Source of the DNA: Millisia brevis NBRC 105863
GTDB lineage: Bacteria; Actinomycetota; Actinomycetes; Mycobacteriales; Mycobacteriaceae
Length of the DNA: 64,000 bases
Direction of reading: 5' to 3'
Assembly: GCF_001552615.1 (NCBI RefSeq)
Contig: NZ_BCRN01000003.1
Coordinates: forward strand, 343,702-407,701
Shown piece after piece: positions 59,693 through 64,000 of this stretch (its first letter is position 1; each line of letters opens with the position of its first letter). The notes below the pieces were generated by a model. It searched no databases, was not told the DNA's origin, and worked only from the letters and a program-made list of their open reading frames with translations. The translations under genes and the position numbers were made by a program.

Positions 59693-60418
59693 TCATTCGA
59701 TGAGTCGGCGATACATCAGCCGCAGGTCCTCGACCCCCCAGCCGATCGACGCATCGTCCGGATCGATGCCGCGCAATGCCCGGCGCAGCAGGTTCGCGTC
59801 CAGCACCTCGAGCGCGGTCGCCCCGTCGGCCGGCAGGGCGGGCAGCGGCGGCAGGGCGAGGTCGTTGCCGAAGTGGTCGATCGGACCCGGCGCGGCAGGG
59901 CCGTCGCCGTCGGCTTCCCACTCCACGCCCCGCAACAGCACCTCCGGATCGGCGCCGCGCAGCACCAACAGCACGCCGGGGTTCTGATCGATCAGCAGCG
60001 CGATATCGCACAGCGTCGCGACCGCGTGTTTGCAGGGATCACCGGGGTCGGGACAGGTGCACGACCAACGGAAATCGCGCGCCTCCGGCAGGGCCGCGTC
60101 CGCCAGCAGTTCGGGCATCGCCCCTCCGACCACGCGGGTCAGGACGCCGGGTTCGTCCCGCAGGCGCGTGATCAGTTCGTCGAGTTGGAACTGATCGAGG
60201 GTGCGCAGGGTGATCGTCACCTGGAACGGCGCGGGCTGGCTGCCGCGCACATGGGTCCGGATGACCCCCGGTTCGATCGACGGCAACGTCACGTGATCAT
60301 TGCGTGCGTATCCCAGCCCGCGGCTGTACCGACCGGGCTCGGCCATCGATTCGACCAGCGCCATCCACCGACGCCCCCAGTCGGTACGTCCGTAGGCCGC
60401 CGCGGAGCGGGTACTCAT
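59693..60418 (-). CDS. SWIM zinc-finger protein coupled to SNF2 helicase
   Basis: A 241-residue protein. The SWIM pattern is intact: Cys120, Cys122 (CTCPD), Cys129 and His131 (CKHAV). The N-terminal half has GRRWMALVESMAEPGRYSRG, GYARNDHVTL and TITLRTLDQFQLDEL. SWIM domains bind DNA or proteins and, in eukaryotes and archaea, partner recombination factors. ATG overlaps the stop of the helicase gene (ATGA), and this pairing recurs in actinobacteria. The molecular role is unknown; DNA repair or DNA defence is inference. Confidence 0.87.
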   Translation of the reverse strand: MSTRSAAAYGRTDWGRRWMALVESMAEPGRYSRGLGYARNDHVTLPSIEPGVIRTHVRGSQPAPFQVTITLRTLDQFQLDELITRLRDEPGVLTRVVGGAMPELLADAALPEARDFRWSCTCPDPGDPCKHAVATLCDIALLIDQNPGVLLVLRGADPEVLLRGVEWEADGDGPAAPGPIDHFGNDLALPPLPALPADGATALEVLDANLLRRALRGIDPDDASIGWGVEDLRLMYRRLIE

Positions 60419-63288
60419 TGGGCAACCGCCACATCCGACAGCGCGAAGATCTCCTTCAACTCCGCGTCGTCCATCTCGGTGATCCACCGCTCCCCGACGC
60501 CGACCACGTCGTCGGCGAGCCCCTGCTTGCGCTCGAGCAATTCGTCGATGCGCTCTTCGATCGTGCCGACGCAGACCAGCTTGCGGACCTGCACATCGCG
60601 GCCCTGACCGATCCGGAAGGCGCGGTCGGTCGCCTGGTTCTCCACCGCCGGGTTCCACCAACGATCCAGGTGGACCACGTGATTTGCGGCGGTCAGGTTC
60701 AGACCGGTACCACCGGCCTTCAACGACAGCATCATGATCGACGGGCCGTCGGGGGTCTGGAATCGCTCGACCATCGCGTCGCGCCGCTTGCGGGCCACCC
60801 CGCCGTGCAGGAAGGGCACCTCCTCGCCGTATCGGGCGGTCAGATAGCCGACGACCAGGTCCCCGAATTGACGGAACTGGGTGAACAGCAAGGCCTTTTC
60901 GCCGTCGGCGAGGGCGGCGTCGAGGATGTCGTCGAGCAGTTCGAGCTTGCCGGAGCGGTGGGCGCCGCGGCGCACCACCGGCGAGCCGTCGTCGAGGTAG
61001 TGGGCCGGATGGTTGCAGACCTGCTTGAGGCGGGTGAGCGTCGCGAGGACCAGCCCCTTGCGTTCGGCTCCTTCGGACTCCGCGATGCGGGCGATCGAGT
61101 CGTCGACCACCGAGCGGTACAGTGCAGCCTGTTCGCGGGTGAGGTTGGCGCGCACCGTCATTTCGAACTTCTCGGGCAGGTCCGCGATGATCGACGTATC
61201 GGTCTTGACCCGCCGCAGGATGAACGGCGCGGTGCGGCGGCGCAGCGCGGCGAGCGCGTCCTGGTCGCCCTCCCGTTCGATGGGGACGGCGTAGCGCGCG
61301 TGGAATTGGGACAACGGCCCGAGCATGCCGGGGTTGACCACGTCGAGCGCCGCCCACAGCTCGGAGAGCCGATTCTCGACCGGTGTTCCGGTGAGCGCCA
61401 ACCGATGTCGCGCGGGCAGCCGCCGAACGGCTTTCGCCGCGGCGGTCGCCGGATTCTTGACGTGCTGCGCCTCGTCGAGCACGACGCGCCGCCACGGGAT
61501 GCGCGCGAGGGTGGCGATATCCCTGGCACACAAGGCATAGGTGGTGATCACCAGATCCGCCGCGGCGGCGCCGGCGACCAGCGCGTCCTCGGTCGCCCGA
61601 CCGGAGCCGTGCTGCACCAGCACCCGCAGACCGGGGGCGAAGCGGGCGGCCTCGCGCTCCCAGTTGCCGATCACCGACATCGGCGCGATCAGCAGCGTCG
61701 CCCCCGGCGCCTCCCGCGCCCGTTCGGCGGCGAGCAGGCCCAGCAGCTGAACGGTCTTGCCGAGGCCCATATCGTCGGCGAGTACGGCGCCGAGGCCCGC
61801 GGCGGTCATGAAGGCCAACCAGTCGACGCCGCGCTGCTGATAGGGACGCAGCCGGCCACGGAAATCGGCCGGCATCTCCACCGGCTCGGGTTCGAGATCG
61901 CCCCGCAGCAGCTCGACCGCCCAGCCGGTGCCGGTGACCTCGATCGGCGGCAGGTCGGGATCGTCTCCGCCGGCGAGCAGCGCCATCGTGTCGCCGAGCG
62001 TCGGCTCCGGCGGCGGCGCGTTCTTGCCCATATAGGCGACCGCCGCCGCGATCGCGCGTGGATCGGCCCGCACCCATTGGCCGCGCAGCCGCACCAACTC
62101 CGCGCTCGCGGTGCTCAGCCGGTCGAGTTCCTCCTCGGTCAACTCGACATCACCGAGTGCCAGCCGCCAGTCGTAGGCGAGCACCGCCGGCATGCCGACG
62201 CCGCCCTCGACACCGGTCTTCGGCAGGGCGGGCGAGCGCACCTGCAGACTGAGCGACGCGGTGACCGACGTCCACTCCCGCGGCAGCAGGACGGTGATGT
62301 CCGCGGCGGTCAGCGCCGGGATGCCACGCTCGATCAGGTCGAGGACCGCGACAGTCGGCAGCAGCAGGTCACCGCTCGGCGATTCCGGGGCCAGCGCGAG
62401 GATCGGGCAGATCGTGCGGGCGAGGTCGAGGGTGCGAGCCCCCTCGGCGAACAGCAGCGGATCGCGCGCGCGAATCTCGCGCAACGGCACCGGGGCCGCG
62501 CCGGGGTCCTGAATCAGGATCTCGAGCGTCCACAGGATGTCGTCCTCGGGCTCGGTTTCCACCGCCGATCCCAGCGGGGCGACCCTGGTGTCGGCCGGAT
62601 CCGGCTCGACCAGCCGCAGGACCAGCCGCGAGTCGTCGACCACACTGTCGCGCCATCGCTCGAAAGCCCGCCGATCCCGTTCGCCGACACCGGCGATCGG
62701 GGCCCCGTCGATCAGCGCCTCGGTCAGCTTGTGCGCCGCGGGCGGGCGTCCGATGATCGAGCGCACCAGCGGGTCGACCAGCTCGGCGACCAGGTCGTCG
62801 AAGATCGCCGCCCGGTCGCCCAGCGAGACCTGCACCGGCGGCATCAGCCCGAGCAACTCCGCCCGCCAGGCCCGCTGCGGCCGATCGACCATCGGCTGCC
62901 AGCGGACCCACCATTCGTCGTCGACACGGGTCAACGCCGGGACCACCCGGCCGCTGCGGGCCCAGACCGCGAGACCGGCGACCACGTGCGAGAGGTAGCG
63001 CAACTCCCCCGAGACGACCTCCGGGCGGTCCGGCATCCGTTGCAGCATCTCGACCGCGTCCGCCGGGCCGACCCCGATGGTGCGGATCGTCGTCGCCGGC
63101 ACCTCGCCGTCGCCGGTGGGCAGGCCGATCGTCGTGCGGTGTCGAGGGGTGCGCGCGAAGGCGCGGGCCACGGATCGGGGCAGTCCGGCGAGCTCGTCGT
63201 CGGACGCCGCGGCGCCTGCGGGGTCGCCGTCGCGGCCGGCGCGCCAGAGCATCAGCCCTGATCCGGGGGCCCACACGCCGTGCAACAT
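60415..63288 (-). CDS. SNF2-family helicase/translocase, HelZ type
   Basis: A 957-residue protein. The N-terminal ~450 residues are the bacterial SNF2-associated region, beginning MLHGVWAPGSGLMLW, which resembles HelZ (Rv2101). RecA domain 1 has Walker A DDMGLGKT (Lys511) and DEAQ (605-608); domain 2 has LLFTQFRQF, SLKAGGTGLNLTAA and the arginine-finger region QATDRAFRIGQ. The family moves on duplex DNA rather than unwinding it. ATG 63288 is the family start; the open frame continues 69 bases upstream. The SWIM gene overlaps its stop. Confidence 0.95.
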   Translation of the reverse strand: MLHGVWAPGSGLMLWRAGRDGDPAGAAASDDELAGLPRSVARAFARTPRHRTTIGLPTGDGEVPATTIRTIGVGPADAVEMLQRMPDRPEVVSGELRYLSHVVAGLAVWARSGRVVPALTRVDDEWWVRWQPMVDRPQRAWRAELLGLMPPVQVSLGDRAAIFDDLVAELVDPLVRSIIGRPPAAHKLTEALIDGAPIAGVGERDRRAFERWRDSVVDDSRLVLRLVEPDPADTRVAPLGSAVETEPEDDILWTLEILIQDPGAAPVPLREIRARDPLLFAEGARTLDLARTICPILALAPESPSGDLLLPTVAVLDLIERGIPALTAADITVLLPREWTSVTASLSLQVRSPALPKTGVEGGVGMPAVLAYDWRLALGDVELTEEELDRLSTASAELVRLRGQWVRADPRAIAAAVAYMGKNAPPPEPTLGDTMALLAGGDDPDLPPIEVTGTGWAVELLRGDLEPEPVEMPADFRGRLRPYQQRGVDWLAFMTAAGLGAVLADDMGLGKTVQLLGLLAAERAREAPGATLLIAPMSVIGNWEREAARFAPGLRVLVQHGSGRATEDALVAGAAAADLVITTYALCARDIATLARIPWRRVVLDEAQHVKNPATAAAKAVRRLPARHRLALTGTPVENRLSELWAALDVVNPGMLGPLSQFHARYAVPIEREGDQDALAALRRRTAPFILRRVKTDTSIIADLPEKFEMTVRANLTREQAALYRSVVDDSIARIAESEGAERKGLVLATLTRLKQVCNHPAHYLDDGSPVVRRGAHRSGKLELLDDILDAALADGEKALLFTQFRQFGDLVVGYLTARYGEEVPFLHGGVARKRRDAMVERFQTPDGPSIMMLSLKAGGTGLNLTAANHVVHLDRWWNPAVENQATDRAFRIGQGRDVQVRKLVCVGTIEERIDELLERKQGLADDVVGVGERWITEMDDAELKEIFALSDVAVAQ

Positions 63289-63487
63289 CCACCCATTCAA
63301 ACATCGCGGTCCGACGCGATCGCGCCGCGAAAAATTGATGGTTGCATCGCGACGCATCCCGATATATCGTTAACGACGTGCGAAGCGCCGGGAACCCCGA
63401 GCAGCGCGCACCAACAGACCAGAAACGTCCGCGCCGAGATGGCGAAAGGCCGAGATGTGCGGACACAACCCAAGAAGGAGTCACCTG
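63289..63487. promoter_or_regulatory. Divergent region between helicase and PadR gene, with palindrome TCGTTAACGA
   Basis: A relatively AT-rich 199-base gap. TCGTTAACGA at 63367-63376 is a perfect 10-base palindrome next to GATATA; direct repeats CATCGC/CGCATC lie just before it. AAGGAG (63475-63480) is the strong ribosome-binding site of the PadR gene. A PadR operator is a natural reading of the palindrome, but unproven. Confidence 0.45.
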
Positions 63488-64000
63488 ATGACTGCCATGA
63501 ATCCCGCATGGGAACCCGAAATGCGATTCGGCCCCTTCGGCCCTGCCGGTAAGTTCCGGCGGCGCGGAGGCCGGCCGGGGCCGCGACCCGATGTCGCCGC
63601 CCTGCACGCGATGGCACGCGAGAACGGTTTCGACGACCGCGATGGCGGCGCCGAGGACGCCGAGGGCAGGGGGCGCCGACACGGCGGCCGCGGCCGTCGG
63701 CGTGGCGATGGCCCGCCCTTCGGCCCCGGCTTCGGTCCGGGTGCGTTCGGCCCCGGCGCGTTCGGTCCGGGCTTCGGCCCCGGCGGACCGCGTCCCCCGT
63801 TCGGCCCGCGGCGTCGCCGCGGCCGCCGCACCGCTCGCGGTGACGTTCGGCTCGCGGTGCTGACCCTGGTGTCCGAGCAGCCGCGCCACGGCTACGACAT
63901 CATCGCCGAGATCGCGACCCGCACCGAGGGACGCTGGACCCCCAGCCCCGGATCGGTGTACCCGACGATCTCCCAGCTCGAGGACGAGGGCCTGGTGCAG
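63488..64000 (+). CDS. PadR-family transcriptional regulator with Gly/Pro/Phe repeat region (3' truncated by window)
   Basis: The frame is open to the window end (171 codons). ATG 63488 lies 7 bases after AAGGAG. The first ~115 residues are disordered, Arg/Gly-rich, with FGPG-type repeats (FGPGFGPGAFGPGAFGPGFG, ~75-94) between RGRRRG and RRRRGRR patches. The winged-helix PadR domain follows: RLAVLTLVSEQPRHGYDII, GRWTPSPGSVYPTISQLED, EGLVQ. PadR repressors respond to phenolics, drugs or stress. The target is unknown; the palindrome upstream suggests autoregulation. Confidence 0.88.
   Translation, partial: MTAMNPAWEPEMRFGPFGPAGKFRRRGGRPGPRPDVAALHAMARENGFDDRDGGAEDAEGRGRRHGGRGRRRGDGPPFGPGFGPGAFGPGAFGPGFGPGGPRPPFGPRRRRGRRTARGDVRLAVLTLVSEQPRHGYDIIAEIATRTEGRWTPSPGSVYPTISQLEDEGLVQ

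Overview
The window is GC-rich, densely coding bacterial chromosome. It looks like a mycolic-acid actinomycete (order Mycobacteriales). The evidence is MurA with Asp at its active-site position, the GlgE maltosyltransferase pathway, NucS, WS/DGAT- and HelZ-type proteins, frequent GTG starts and 4-base start/stop overlaps. The block from dinG to argS has, reversed, essentially the gene order I know from Mycobacterium tuberculosis Rv1329c to Rv1292. The ATP synthase delta subunit is not fused to a b subunit, and the c subunit is unlike the mycobacterial one. I therefore infer a Gordonia/Williamsia/Rhodococcus-like organism rather than Mycobacterium. No insertion sequence, prophage, CRISPR array or rRNA operon was seen.

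Layout. 1-10.8 kb: tail of a DinG-like helicase, a degenerate WS/DGAT acyltransferase, then glycogen/alpha-glucan genes (glgP divergent from glgE-glgB) and a lipoprotein metallopeptidase. 10.8-19 kb: thioredoxin-fold protein without CxxC, DUF3817 membrane protein, methylmalonyl-CoA epimerase, DivIVA-like coiled coil, a small zinc-binding protein with nucS, class III adenylate cyclase, murA and a cobalamin adenosyltransferase. 19-34.6 kb, all on the minus strand: atpBEFHAGDC, flanked by an AtpI-like gene and a DUF2550 gene, after rho, rpmE, prfA, prmC, sua5 and wecA. 35-41.4 kb: argS-lysA-hom-thrC-thrB, an aspartate-family amino-acid operon with overlapping or nearly abutting genes.

The region beyond argS is more accessory. 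It holds DUF3105-DUF305-lipoprotein genes (41.6-44 kb), an aldehyde dehydrogenase, tRNA-Arg(CCG), and a membrane-anchored SRPBCC gene divergent from a TetR gene over two near-identical palindromic operators. A tightly coupled operon follows (47.4-55.4 kb): a Tat lipoprotein solute-binding protein, two permeases, a fused double ATPase, a cytosolic CocE/NonD serine hydrolase and a TetR regulator. After it come a GIY-YIG-like protein, an alpha/beta hydrolase, an unknown secreted protein, a crotonase pair, a coupled SNF2 helicase/SWIM zinc-finger pair, and the start of a PadR regulator that runs off the window.

The best candidates for undescribed biology are the ABC import plus hydrolase plus TetR operon, the SRPBCC/TetR divergon with its double operator, the HelZ/SWIM pair, and small repeat or hairpin elements in the atp operon and just upstream of rho. 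Functions are assigned from recognisable motifs only; no database search or structure prediction was run.
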